Shown: positions 11,738 to 21,767 of the stretch, piece after piece
How the letters are laid out: each line of letters begins with the position of its first letter
Position numbering within the stretch: position 1 is the stretch's first letter
Translations under genes and position numbers: made by a program
Notes under the pieces: generated by a model
The model's input: the letters and a program-made list of their open reading frames with translations, nothing else
The model's database searches: none
Told to the model about the DNA's origin: nothing
DNA from: Zanthoxylum bungeanum
Lineage: Eukaryota; Streptophyta; Magnoliopsida; Sapindales; Rutaceae
NCBI GenBank assembly: GCA_019454045.1
Contig: SKCR01006510.1
Span: 62,001-126,000 of the forward strand
Length of the DNA: 64,000 nt
Direction of reading: 5' to 3'

Positions 11738-12735
11738 AGCGCATGGGCTTAGTAAGTGCGATGGAAGGTCCTCTAATTGAAGAGGTTAAAATCCTTTACA
11801 ACGATGCTTCGCCGCGCCGGACGATGTATATTTGATTGGACGTGAGATATGTTCAATCGGGTATGCGAAATCCGATATCTTTGTATTTACTTTTGTTTCA
11901 TATATATGCATTGTGTTAATTGTGCATGGGCTTAGTAAGTGCGATGAAAGGTTCTCTAATTGAAAAGGTTAAAATCCTTTAACACGATGCTTTACCGCGC
12001 CGGACGATGTATATTTGATTGGATGTGAGATATGTTCAATCGTGTATATGAAATCCGATATCTTTGTATTTACTTTTGTTTCATATATATGCATTGTGTT
12101 AATTACGCATTGGCTTAGTAAGTACGATGAAAGGTCCTCTAATTGAAGAGGTTAAAATCCTTTACCACGATGCTTCGCCGCGCCGGACGATGTATATTCG
12201 ATTGGATGTGAGATATGTTCAATCGGGTATACGAAATCCGATATCTTTGTATTTACTTTTGTTTCATATATATGCATTGTGTTAATTGCGCATGGGCTTA
12301 GTAAGTGCGATGAAAGGTCCTCTAATTAAAGAGGTTAAAATCCTTTACCACGATGCTTCGCCGCGCCGGACGATGTATATTCGATTGGATGTGAGATATG
12401 TTCAATCGGGTATACGAAATCTGATATCTTTGTATTTACTTTTGTTTCATTTATATGCATTGTGTTAATTGCGCATGGGCTTAGTAAGTGCGATGAAAGG
12501 TCCTCTAATTGAAGAGGTTAAAATCATTTACCACGATCATTCACCGCGCCGGACGATGTATATTCGATTGGATGTGAGATATGTTGAATCGGGTATACGA
12601 AATCCGATATCTTTGTATTTACTTTTATTTCAAATGTATGCATTGTGTTAAATGCTCATGGGCTTAATAAGTGTGATTAAAGGCCATCCATGTCGAGAGG
12701 TTAAAAGCCTTTACTACGATGTTTTGCCGCGCTTC
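11738..12735 (+). repeat. Six-unit 183-bp tandem array inside the 3' LTR
   Basis: Unit starts lie near 11741, 11924, 12107, 12290, 12473 and 12656. Copy number and unit order match the 5' LTR, so the array was copied as part of the LTR and has not obviously expanded since insertion. Confidence 0.88.
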
Positions 12736-13654
12736 TTGCTATGTCATTTATCCTTTTGCACATTATTGATTTATTCACGCATGCATTATGAAATTCCATA
12801 TGGTCACCTTTACTTTGTCTTGGCTTGATATATTATCATTCATATATCCATGTTACGATAAAATATTAGTATTACTTCTCGTGGTATATCGGATGGAAAC
12901 CCAGACATGAATTCCGTAGCCGATTCCGAATGGACGATAGTGCGGTCTGTACTTGGGATACAATTCCACGTACCACTTGGAAAAGTGCTCACATGTGTGT
13001 TTTTGTCCATATTAGTTATCTTCTTTTGTACCACGTCATAGCATGCTTACTTTAATGCCTAATTGCATCCTTAAGTGTCTTTTTGCATTATGTACTTAGT
13101 TGACTCTTTTATTTACACATGGACATGTAATGGCTATTTGCTTATGCTTCCGCACATATAAGTATGATATATCTATGAAATCACATGTTCGCCATTATTT
13201 GATTCGCTTTTATGTGTGCTTGCGCGATTAGTGTGTGCTTGTGTTTCCATGAATACAATATACCAATGAAGTTGCATGTTCGTTGCTACTTTGATTTACT
13301 TTCAAGCATGCAATCTTAAATGTAAGATATATGTAAATTTAGGTGTAAGTTTTATTTTTGCGCATATGAACTTAGAAGCATGATACTCCTTGGAAATATG
13401 TTGCTTAGGCTTGGTTAGATTATTGTACAAATCATTTTATTACAAGTGGCGTAAGTAAGGGACCATTCCGAACCCAACGGTTTGAGGTCTTCCCTTGCGA
13501 GGGGTGAGTGCGGCCTTAAATCTTTGTTCCGGTTCACACCAGGTGGCGACTCCATTATTCTCCGGTTTAGTCCCCTGCGGGCTACTCCGTACTCCCAACC
13601 GGGTCGCGAGCCTTGGACAGCATGCGTCGCCCAGTTTCTGTGTCCCACACCATC

Positions 13655-14670
13655 ACAAGATGCAATTGCACCTCACCATTTCCTAGATAGCGTTCAGGTT
13701 GTCTTACAACGCTCCCACTATATCTAGGTGGTATGGTATCTTGATTCTGACTTTCAGATGTTGAAGGTGTAATGTCTTTGTCAATATTTGACAATGGTGT
13801 ACTGGTCGTACCAGAAAGTAACTCCACAAGTAACACTTTTTTCGATGTTTGAACTCTCTCATATAGTCCTCCTCAATAAATGTAGCATTTCTCGATGTAA
13901 ATACTTTATTATCTTTTGGACTATAAAAGAATCCACCCCTAGTTTCCTTAGCATAGCCTACAAATAGGCACACATGTGAACGTGGTTCCAACTTAGTAGT
14001 CTTAATCTTTAGCACATGTACCGGACACCCCCATATGCGGAAATATCGCAAACTAACTTTATGACCATTTCAAAACTCTAAGGGAGTCTTAGGAACAGAC
14101 TAAGAATGAACTACATTTAGGATATACATTGCAGTTTGCAATGCATACCCCCAGAATGAACTAGGTAGAGTGCTATAACTAAACAATGATCTCATCATGT
14201 GCAGTAGGGTCCGATTTCTCCTTTCTGAAAAACCATTTTGTTGTGGTGTGCCAGGTGCTGTGAGCTATGAAACAATTCCATTCTCAACTAAGAATTCCTC
14301 GAAATGTCTATCAAGGTATTATCCTCTACGATCTGATCGTACAATTTTGATGCTTTTACCTGACTGGTTCTTAACCTCAGCACGATACTCTTTGAAATTT
14401 TCAAATGTATCTGACTTGTGCTGCATTAGGTAAACATACCCATATCTGGAATAATCGTCAATGAAAGTGACAAAGTATTCAAAATCACCTCGAGCTCTTA
14501 CATTCATCGGTCCATAAATGTCTGAATGTATTAGCTCAAGTGTTTTTTTGGCTCTTATCCTTTTTCCAGTAAAAGTTCTCTTGGTCATTTTGCCTTCTAG
14601 ACAGGATTCACAGACAAGTAAAGTACCGAGTTTTAACTGATTTAAATCTCCATTCTTAATTAGTCTATCT
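13655..14670 (-). pseudogene. Copia-1 integrase and integrase-RT hinge (broken)
   Basis: Integrase inserts the DNA copy into the host chromosome. Minus-strand signatures are the core entry LELIHSDIYGPM near 14530, the FEYFVTFIDDYSRYGYVYLM block, a degraded IVRSDRRG and, from 14051 downward, the C-terminal IWGCPVHVLK and KLEPRSHVCLFVGYAKETRG segment. A RQPERYLG hinge then leads to the insertion point of the Ogre-like element. Frames change between 14588 and 14051 and stops are present. The hinge runs into the CCATC target duplication at 13650-13654 and its coding continuation lies at 2074 downward. Confidence 0.82.
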
Positions 14671-16022
14671 ATTCAGTCAAGGTTAATGTGACCAAGTCTA
14701 AGGAGCCATAAATATGTATCATCATGAGAAATCTTTTGCCGTTTAGTTTTAGATATTTCAATCTTAAACATTTCAATATTAAGCAGTGATTCATGCATTA
14801 ACGGCCTTAATACATATAGATTGTTTTTGGAGTTTCCTGTGCATATGTTTAATCCATTTCTACTAATAATAACTGACTTATTATTAAATGAAATAGAAAA
14901 ACCACATTCCATAAGTTTTGTTACAGAAATCAAATTCCTGCGAAAACCAGAAATATATAGCACACCATTCAAACACAAATAACTTTTATTAAAATTAAAA
15001 TTTGAAACTCCCATTGCTCTTGCTGAAACAGCATCCCATGTCCCAACTTTCATGGTAAAGCTACCTTCAGTAAGGTCCCTCCATGAGTCAAGTAGCTACA
15101 AAGAACAACAAACATGGTTAGTGGCACCAAAATCAACATTCCATATGGATTTATCATCCTCCACCAAAAGAGACTCAATAACAAGTAAATCGTATTTACC
15201 TATATTCTTCTTCTATTTAAGCTCTGCAAGGTATTTTGGACAATTCCTTTTCCAATGCCCTTGTTGTTTACAATGGAAACATTTTCCTTTGGCATTGATT
15301 TCTTTGGAGCTTTTGTTGTTCTTTTTTTTTTTATTATTTTTGCCTTTTCCTTCTGATTGCCTTTCTTCTTCTTTGCAGATTTAGAAGATTCGGTATCATT
15401 TGCCTTAGCATTGGGCCTACAAGGACCGTTCATAACAGACTCGTAATTGGTGAGCTCATTTCGCAGTTCAGTCAATGTGAAAGTCAACTTTTTCATAGAA
15501 CATTTGCTCTTAAACTGCAGGAAACTCTTCGGAAGGGTTTCCATGATCATTGTCACATGGCTTTGCACATTGATATATGCACCATGGGTTTCGGCCATAT
15601 TAAGATGAGCCATCATCCTTAACACATGGTCTCAGACTGATATGCTTTCCTTCATTCTAGCGGTCAATACAGAGGCAATTGCCTCATGTTGTTTTCAGTC
15701 TGAAGGTTGCCCAAACATGTTCTGTAATGACTGTATATTCATTGATGATGTCGCCATAGGCTCATGCTGTGTAGCAAGAACCTCAGACATGGATGCTATC
15801 AAATAGCTATAGGCTTTCTCATCAACTTTAATCCAATTATTATAGGCATTTCATGCAGCTCTGCCAGCATTTGGTGCTGGCTCGGGAGGACATTCCTCCA
15901 TGAGGACAAATTTAAGGTCTTCATAGACCAAAATAGCATTCATGTCACTTTTCCATTTAATATAATTATCCCCGGTTAATTTTTCTTGTTGTTTAAGAAT
16001 GGAGATTATTGCAGATACCATG
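14671..16022 (-). pseudogene. Copia-1 gag and protease/pre-integrase region (broken)
   Basis: On the minus strand, a gag start near 16020 reads KLTGDNYIKWKSDMNAILVY, the usual N-terminal copia gag block. It is followed by QEC/PPEP-type residues, a gap with shifts, then METLPKSFLQFKSKC and a lysine-rich tail (15200-15625). From 15053 to 14673 comes the protease C-part and pre-integrase zinc region, with GVLYISGFRRNLISVTKL and a WLLRLGHINLD end. Several stops and frame changes separate the blocks. Confidence 0.8.
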
Positions 16023-16528
16023 GCTGAAAAAAAAATAAATGCGCATTCAACATTCATTCGTCACTTATTAAAATTTTCAAACATTTAGGCATATAATTAA
16101 ACATGATGCATGATCAATGTATAATGAATTAGAAACCAAAAATAATTACTATGCCACGGTTATCTATCATCCCACAAATAAGTGGCGTCGTAGGGTAGGT
16201 CAAGTATTCGCATGATAGATTGAGACATTCTCAATTGATTAATATATCTGAAATAACTCTTATTCCTATATTAATCAACTAACATTATTTTGATCAAGGA
16301 AGCTTTGATTAACAACTTAATCATTCCTTTGTGGGTGTGATCCATCATTTCGGAACCCTTGGACTTAACTAGTGAAGTGCCGTCGTAGGGTAGGTCAAAT
16401 CACTAGATACATCTACAGTCTATATCCTTTCGGAATCCAAACCTGATAATGACCCAAAAAGGACACCATCCGTTGGGGGATGAAAGCAAAGCCGTCTCAC
16501 ATTTCTGGATAACAATGGAGATCGCGGG
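16023..16528 (-). other. Copia-1 leader remnant
   Basis: This is AT-rich non-coding sequence upstream of gag. The word CGTCGTAGGGTAGGTCAA occurs twice (near 16187 and 16381). No primer-binding site (plus-strand GCTCTGATACCA) was found, so the 5' LTR is probably lost or lies outside the window. Confidence 0.5.
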
Positions 16529-16810
16529 TGATGAGTGGTAAATGTATCACTTTTTCCCACTCATTTGACCTAATATTTTGTATAGATTCTTAAGTTTTGG
16601 GAATATTTTGATGTGTTTTGTGTTATTTTGTAGATAAATAAAGTTTCAGGACATTCTGGAGGTAATTTGGAGCCAAAACAGTGAAAATGGACAAAAGGAT
16701 AATATGGTAATTTTGCGTATCGCGACGCCTAACATGCGCCATGAGCTGCTAACGTGTGCTGAGGGACATATGTCAGAATCTAAAAAGTTCGACTTACAAA
16801 CGTGCGTCGT

Positions 16811-17033
16811 GCCACGTGTCAACATCACAGCCGATCTACTAACGTGCGCTGTGCAACTTGTCATCATCCTATGGTGCTGACAATCGCCATCGCCACGTGT
16901 CAGCCACATCATCGTCCACATAAGCAGTAGACCGATTCAACTCACCACATCAGTGCCACGTCATCATCAGCCAATCATAGCATGCCACGTGTCGCAATCT
17001 TACGGTGCCGATAATCACTTTCGCCACGTGTTG
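16811..17033 (+). promoter_or_regulatory. Cluster of G-box/ABRE-like CCACGTGT motifs
   Basis: GCCACGTGT occurs at about 16811, 16892, 16984 and 17023, with further CCACGTCA and CCACATCA variants between them, all within 400 bp upstream of the TATA box. CACGTG is the plant G-box recognised by bZIP and bHLH factors, and ACGTGTC is an abscisic-acid-response core. Regulation is inferred. Confidence 0.55.
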
Positions 17034-17183
17034 CCATGTCATCATCACGTCAGCAAAATTATTGAGTCAATTATCCACATCGCCACATCATCGGATAAGA
17101 ATTTGAAGCAGCCAACCAGAGTGCGACACATGGCGCATCGCGATGCGAAGCGCACATCGCAACGAGAGGAGCTTAGCGAGGCC

Positions 17184-17190
17184 TATAAAT
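17184..17190 (+). promoter_or_regulatory. TATA box of the Athila-like LTR
   Basis: TATAAAT lies about 655 bp into the LTR, just downstream of the CCACGTGT cluster. Transcription would start near 17215. Confidence 0.55.
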
Positions 17191-18538
17191 TCAGCTCATT
17201 TTTCTGATTTTAGATGTACCTTCCTCTTTGTAATTCTCTGAATAAATAAGGAGTTTGTATCTAATTTTCCTTAATTTTAGTTTTGTAACTAATTTTTTTT
17301 TTTACTTTCTGTAATAGTAATTTGCTTTCTTTACTTTTTCAATTTTTACTATTCAGCTATGAGGAGGTAACTTCCCCCTGCTAGGGTGAAAGGTAAAACT
17401 TTTATTACTGCTATTTAGATTAATCTCCCTTAATTAAAATATATTCACTATTTAAAATTTGACCTAACAAGGATATCGCTATATTGGTCGCTTGGTAATC
17501 ATTTATAAACTTGTTTTTATCTGGCTAAGCATGGATACCGCATGGTTGGTCGGTTGGTAATTTCTGCCTATATGGCTGGTTTATGTACTTAATTTGACTT
17601 AATCAGGTTACTGCCTATATGGATGGTTGGTAATATCACACAAGTTAATATATTATATTAAGGGAGATATCTAAAATAGTAGTGATAAAAGTAGATCCTC
17701 TAGCCCTAACATTTTGTTTTATTGTAATCTTCTTTATTTACTTTTCAGCATTTTACTTTATGTCTTTTATTTTTAAGTTTTTACTCGCCTTAGTTATGTG
17801 TCATAACTAAGTTAGTTATCTAGGGATGTGATGAATTTTAATATCACCAGTTTATAATGAGTTATTTTATAGTTTGGATAAAATAAAGGTTTAGTTATTA
17901 AGTCTTAAGCTTAATGCGTCTTGTTAACTGGCCACTAATAAGATTGATTTGGTAAATCTAAAATAAACTTGACAAATGAATTTTAGGTTTCACCTTTAGA
18001 CTTAATAGCTCACGATCTTCCTTAAGGATAGATAACCCTTTAATAGATTTCCTTACATGATAGACATATACCTGTCGGGCGGGGGTAACCTTTATTGGAA
18101 CTTAATCTTAATGAATCCAGGTAATTTGGTTGACATAGACATATGATTCAATTGGGTTATACTGGGTATTTGCGTTTGACCATCGACATAGGCTTTCGCA
18201 TAATTTCGTGTTCCAGGTTAGTAAACCAATTTATGACAGAAACATGAAATAACCACTTCATCTTTTAAAAGATATTAGAAAGATTCACAACCCTAGATAG
18301 CTCCTTAATATTGAATTTTTCTTAAACCTACTTTCGAGCAATTTTATTTACTAATTGTGAAGTTTTAAAATCATCACCATTTCAAATCAATCAATCAAAC
18401 TGTTAGATACTAGTAATCATTTGACCTCATAAAATTAATAAATTAGGTATTAAGTCATCGTGGGATCGAAACTTTTTATACTACTTGAACGATACATGCA
18501 CTTGCGTTATACGAGTGTGAAAGCACCGGTCAAGTTTT

Positions 18539-18557
18539 TGGCGCCGTTGCCGAGGAC
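18539..18557 (+). other. Primer-binding site of the Athila-like element
   Basis: TGGCGCCGTTGCCGAGGAC lies six bases after the LTR end. TGGCGCCGTTGCCGGGGA is the well-known primer site of Athila-group elements, complementary to the 3' end of an aspartate tRNA. Confidence 0.85.
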
Positions 18558-18664
18558 TTATTTATCTTTTACTATTAGTTTAGTGGTTAGATACCTTTAC
18601 TTGTATCTAATTTCTTATTACTTTTTATTTATGTTTTCTTGTATTTCAGGTTCTCAAACACTAC

Positions 18665-19715
18665 ATGAGACGAACCAGAAGCTTTGAACTCCGACCGCTT
18701 GACCCAGAGATTGAAAGAACCATCAGACAGTTGAGGAGGGAAATGCGAGAAGGTCAAGAAGCAATTATCAACATGGAACCTGAACCTTTAGAGGTTACAA
18801 CACCAATATCCATTCGAGACAGAACCATTCCGGTGGTCGACTGCTTCATTTCCTTTATTGTACTTCCTCTTTTACCAGCAAATGCGTGTGACATCAAAAC
18901 ATGCATTCAGATTATTCAACAGTCAGTTCAGTTTGGGGGGAAAGGAACAGAAAATCCTAATACCCACATCAGTAATTTTCTGGAAGTTTGCGGCATTTTC
19001 AATTACAACTGAGAAGCTGAAGAAACAATGAGATTACAGGTTTTTCCATACTCCTTAAAAGACAGAGCTAAAGCTTGGCTACATTCATTACCAGCAGGTT
19101 CCATCAAAACTTGGAAAACTTTAGCCACCAAATTTCTTGCAAAGTACTTTCCGCCAGTCAAAACTGGAAAGCTGAGGAATGACATCACATATTTTGTACA
19201 ACTTGACTTGGAAACTCTCTACGAAGCTTGGGAAAGGTACAAAGATTTGCTCCGGAAATGTCATCACCATGAGATTCCAAAATCGCTTCAAGTCCAAACT
19301 TTCTATAATGGACTTTCTGGACTGATGAGAACCACAATCGATGCTGTCGCTGGAGGAGCTTTGATGGCAAAATGAGAAGATCAAGCCTGGGACCTAATCG
19401 AAGAAATGGCCAACAACAATTCCTTGTGTCCAACAGAAAGGAGCGTGATCCAAAGAATTGCAGGAATTTATGAAGTTGGAGACAATACAGCAGTCAACGC
19501 CAAGCTGGATCAGATATGCAAATTCATGGAGACTCTCAGCACTGGATCCACAAGTTCACCATATGGTGGAGCACCTGAACCAAATCAACTTGAAGAAACG
19601 GTGAATTTTGTCAACAATTTCAACAGGACAATGGAACAATACATATTCCAACACCTACAACCTAGGGTGGAGGAATCATCCAAATTTCTCATTGAGCAAC
19701 AATTCAGGGAAAAAG
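18665..19715 (+). pseudogene. Athila-like gag, N-terminal part (two stops, cut by an insertion)
   Basis: Gag forms the particle shell. One frame runs from ATG 18665 with LRPLDPEIERT near the start, then, after a stop at about 19010, the gag core with FPYSLKDRAKAWLHSLP, FLAKYFPPVKTGKLR and LYEAWERYKDLLRKC. A second stop lies at about 19373, followed by WDLIEEMANNN. All three segments are in one frame, so the lesions are simple nonsense changes. At 19716 the copia structure A interrupts it; the same protein resumes at 61676 with a proline-rich KNYPPPGFQ. Confidence 0.87.
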
Positions 19716-20759
19716 TGTTGGACAATTATGGCCCATAGCATCACTATTTGTACAGATCATGGTGTTGTTGTACAAATTAACTATGTGACAAAGGAAATTG
19801 CCCTTTTATCATTTGTAATTAGATTACCAAGATGTATAAATGATAGAAGGTCCATATGATTAGTTCCGGATTGAGATGATATGAGACAGTAACAATCCAC
19901 GAAGGTTTAATCATTAAATATCCCTAGTCGTAGTATTATCGAGATTGGACATCGATAATGTGAAATACACTAGTATTGCACTTGTACGAGTTGTGGGAGC
20001 ATAATGACATAGTTCTCATATATTTGGGTATAGGATACTCATGCAAGTATAATAGGAGGTTGTTTTTACCGATGGTACAGGAACAGCTTCGCTCTAGATA
20101 GACCCCTCAGAATTCCATTGGTAGTATGACTATGTGTCTATGGAAGTCCGAATCAGGGTAGGTGTATTTGGTCTTAACTTGAGACTTGCACCGCTAATAC
20201 TTACGACAATGAATATACTTTGGTTTTGGTCATCCAGGGCTTTAACAGGTTCTGTGTACGCCTTTTCTGGGTATATTAAGAATCGTAGTGTATTGGGTGT
20301 GATGTCGAGATGGAAGTATTACTCCAGTCATAGTGGAGATGATGATCACGTAGGATACGGAACTGATGCTCTTATATGCTACAGCTATCGGGATATTATG
20401 ACTAGGCCATGTTTATCCGATTATAGAGACTAGTTACCAAAGATCTGATATGTGTTTCGTATGAGGCAGACACATTTCCAGCCCCAGGCCCTGAACGTGA
20501 CATCCGATGCTGGATCGAAATACGCAATACTAAGTATACTACGCCTGATATAGAGCACATATTCCAGTAAGAATATTTCTGGAGATTGGGTAGGCACGGT
20601 GCTTTGCTAGAAGCCAACCATGTCTTGTAAATCGATAAAAACGTAGTACTAGGTACGTACGTGTTCAGATATTTCGACGACCGGATTTACTACCAACATA
20701 TCCGGGGATCTCATGGGTCGCTTCCCGAAGATTCACCAATGACATATGACTCGCACTTT

Positions 20760-21074
20760 ATTAATCTGGGATTAATTATAAGAGAGAGAAAATTAATCTG
20801 GGATTAATTGCAAAGATATTTTATCTGGTATAAAATATCATTTAAAGAGAGATAACGATTAATTTGGAATTAATCGATAAATTAATGTATTCGATATATT
20901 ATACGAAATTGGATTTCGATGCGGAATTAAAATTAGATTTTTATTCGGGCGAACGAGTTAATTTAGAATTAATTCGTTAGTGACGTGAATAGTAATTATG
21001 CTAGGCATGATTATTTAATTAAATTAGATTTAATTACGTCGCAACAAAAAATTCGTTAATTCGGAATTAGCGAA
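20760..21074 (+). repeat. Ladder of about ten three-base-spacer palindromes (LTR1 U3)
   Basis: Consecutive inverted repeats of 6-10 bp each enclose a three-base spacer. Examples are AATTAATC/GATTAATT around TGG (20791-20809), CGATTAATT/AATTAATCG around TGG (20856-20876), CGAAAT/ATTTCG around TGG (20904-20918), CGAGTTAATT/AATTAATTCG around TAG with one wobble (20954-20976), TAATTAAAT/ATTTAATTA around TAG (21016-21036), and a ten-pair stem around CGG with one wobble (21052-21074). Homologous ladders occur in LTR2, D, B and C. The function is unknown. Confidence 0.85.
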
Positions 21075-21313
21075 CCCGAGCCTGGGATTATTTACGAGCG
21101 CATTCGCATTTCAAATTCGAGTGCGGCACGTAAGTCAAATCAAGCGTCAAATCGCTAGTCACTTCAAGCGTCAAATCACTTGTCCCTTTGAGTGATGTGA
21201 CTTGACAACTTGATTGAATGATGTGAATAGTGATGGATTGGTTGTTGGCATTAATGTTTGACTTTTTGAAAGCAAATAAATTGCTAAATTAATTTGGAAA
21301 TTGATTTTGTGTA

Positions 21314-21320
21314 TTATATA
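21314..21320 (+). promoter_or_regulatory. Likely TATA box of LTR1
   Basis: TTATATA sits inside GTGTAT-TAT-ATACAC (21309-21323), itself a three-base-spacer palindrome. It is followed by a CT-rich stretch that suits a plant transcription start. The matching site in D is GTGTAT-TAG-ATACAC (42975-42989), where the TATA core is weakened. Confidence 0.5.
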
Positions 21321-21755
21321 CACATTTGAGAAACCAACCATCTCTCTCTTCTTCACTTCTTCTCCCTCTCATTCTCGGCCTTAGAGGCATTTTTCTTTCT
21401 ATTTTCTGGTCTGAAAAACCGAGAGACAAGGAAAAAAATGGGAAGCAAAATTCCTGATTTTGTGGCAAAATCGGGAGTGCTAGCACACTACTAAGTCATG
21501 CGTAGGTGATAGGGACGTCCACCCATGAGCTTGGAATCATTTGACGAAGCTTGGAGCTTGGATTCTTGAAGATGAAGCTGAATCTTGGAGAGGGAAAAAC
21601 AGTCACTACCGTGAGCTGCAGTGGGCAGAAAAGAAATATTTGTTGCCTTGTACGTCGCTCAACCGATCGATGTGAGTATTCCACAACTTCCTCGATGTAT
21701 TCACACATGTTTCTTGCTTTGTATTCGATCCTTGGGGCCGTAGAAACTCCAACAA

Positions 21756-21767
21756 TGGTATCAGAGC
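21756..21767 (+). other. Primer-binding site (initiator Met tRNA) of A internal1
   Basis: TGGTATCAGAGC lies one base after the LTR1 end. This is the standard plant copia primer site, complementary to initiator methionine tRNA. The next base is G where C is usual. Confidence 0.9.

Larger units (their letters stand above)
2075..13649 (+). mobile_element. Ogre/Tat-like non-autonomous Ty3/gypsy retrotransposon with 3.7-kb LTRs
   Basis: Two long direct repeats (2075-5766 and 9978-13649) both start TGTAGGCATTGCA and end TGTGTCCCACA. The flanks carry a perfect 5-bp duplication, CCATC, at 2070-2074 and 13650-13654, inside the Copia-1 reading frame. Between the LTRs lie a primer site, a repeat-bearing leader, one gag-like frame with stops, a short pol-tail remnant and two tandem-repeat blocks. 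Protease, RT, RNase H and integrase domains are absent. The very long LTRs, the gag type and the repeat-rich 3' region fit Ogre/Tat-group elements. It could equally be called a large retrotransposon derivative (LARD) of that group. Confidence 0.85.
9978..13649 (+). repeat. 3' LTR of the Ogre-like element
   Basis: This 3672-bp repeat has the same internal order as 2075-5766: TATA box at 10533-10540, 110-bp blocks at about 11547-11645 and 12880-12982, and a six-unit 183-bp array at about 11738-12735. It has a longer C run near 10441 and a short deletion near 10220. It ends TGTGTCCCACA at 13649, followed by the target duplication. Confidence 0.9.
1..16528 (-). mobile_element. Copia-1: decayed Ty1/copia retrotransposon, split by a younger element
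   Basis: Read on the minus strand, the pieces run gag (about 16020 downward), protease and pre-integrase, integrase, then, after an interruption at 2075-13649, RT and RNase H ending near 485, and a polypurine tract at 471-481. This is the Ty1/copia order (integrase before RT). The coding regions carry several stop codons and shifts, so this copy is dead. No primer-binding site or 5' LTR is visible before the Athila-like LTR that begins at 16529, so the 5' end is truncated or continues elsewhere. The 3' LTR runs off the window at base 1. The lineage within copia is not assigned; its sequence is clearly different from the other copia copies here. Confidence 0.85.
16529..18532 (+). repeat. 5' LTR of the Athila-like element
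   Basis: It starts TGATGAGTGG and ends GGTCA, six bases before the primer site. It contains an ACGT-rich block (16811-17033), a TATA box (17184-17190), T-rich sequence near 17290, and a degenerate three-copy repeat around 17470-17640 built on GGATACCGC and TTGGTCGGTTGGTAAT-like words. The mate LTR is outside the window, so the left edge is inferred from the TG and the loss of copia-like sequence. No gene is seen. Confidence 0.7.
19716..21754 (+). repeat. LTR1 of A (type I copia LTR, 5' LTR)
   Basis: This 2039-bp LTR starts TGTTGGACAATTATGG and ends GAAACTCCAACA. It contains the palindrome ladder (20760-21074), a TATA-like element (21314-21320) and a CT-rich stretch just after it. Short open frames in it have no family resemblance and repeat in every LTR copy, so they are not genes. 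Confidence 0.9.

Noticed and set aside
16524..16528. GCGGG as the target duplication of the Athila-like element
   Set aside because: The 3' end of the element is outside the window.
20760..21074. A MITE or other small DNA transposon suggested by AT-rich inverted repeats
   Set aside because: The palindromes sit at the same place in several independently inserted LTRs and have no common terminal repeats or separate target duplication.
21340..21370. CT-rich stretch as a microsatellite or promoter of a host gene
   Set aside because: It recurs at the same place in LTR2, D and other LTRs just after the TATA position, so it belongs to the LTR.
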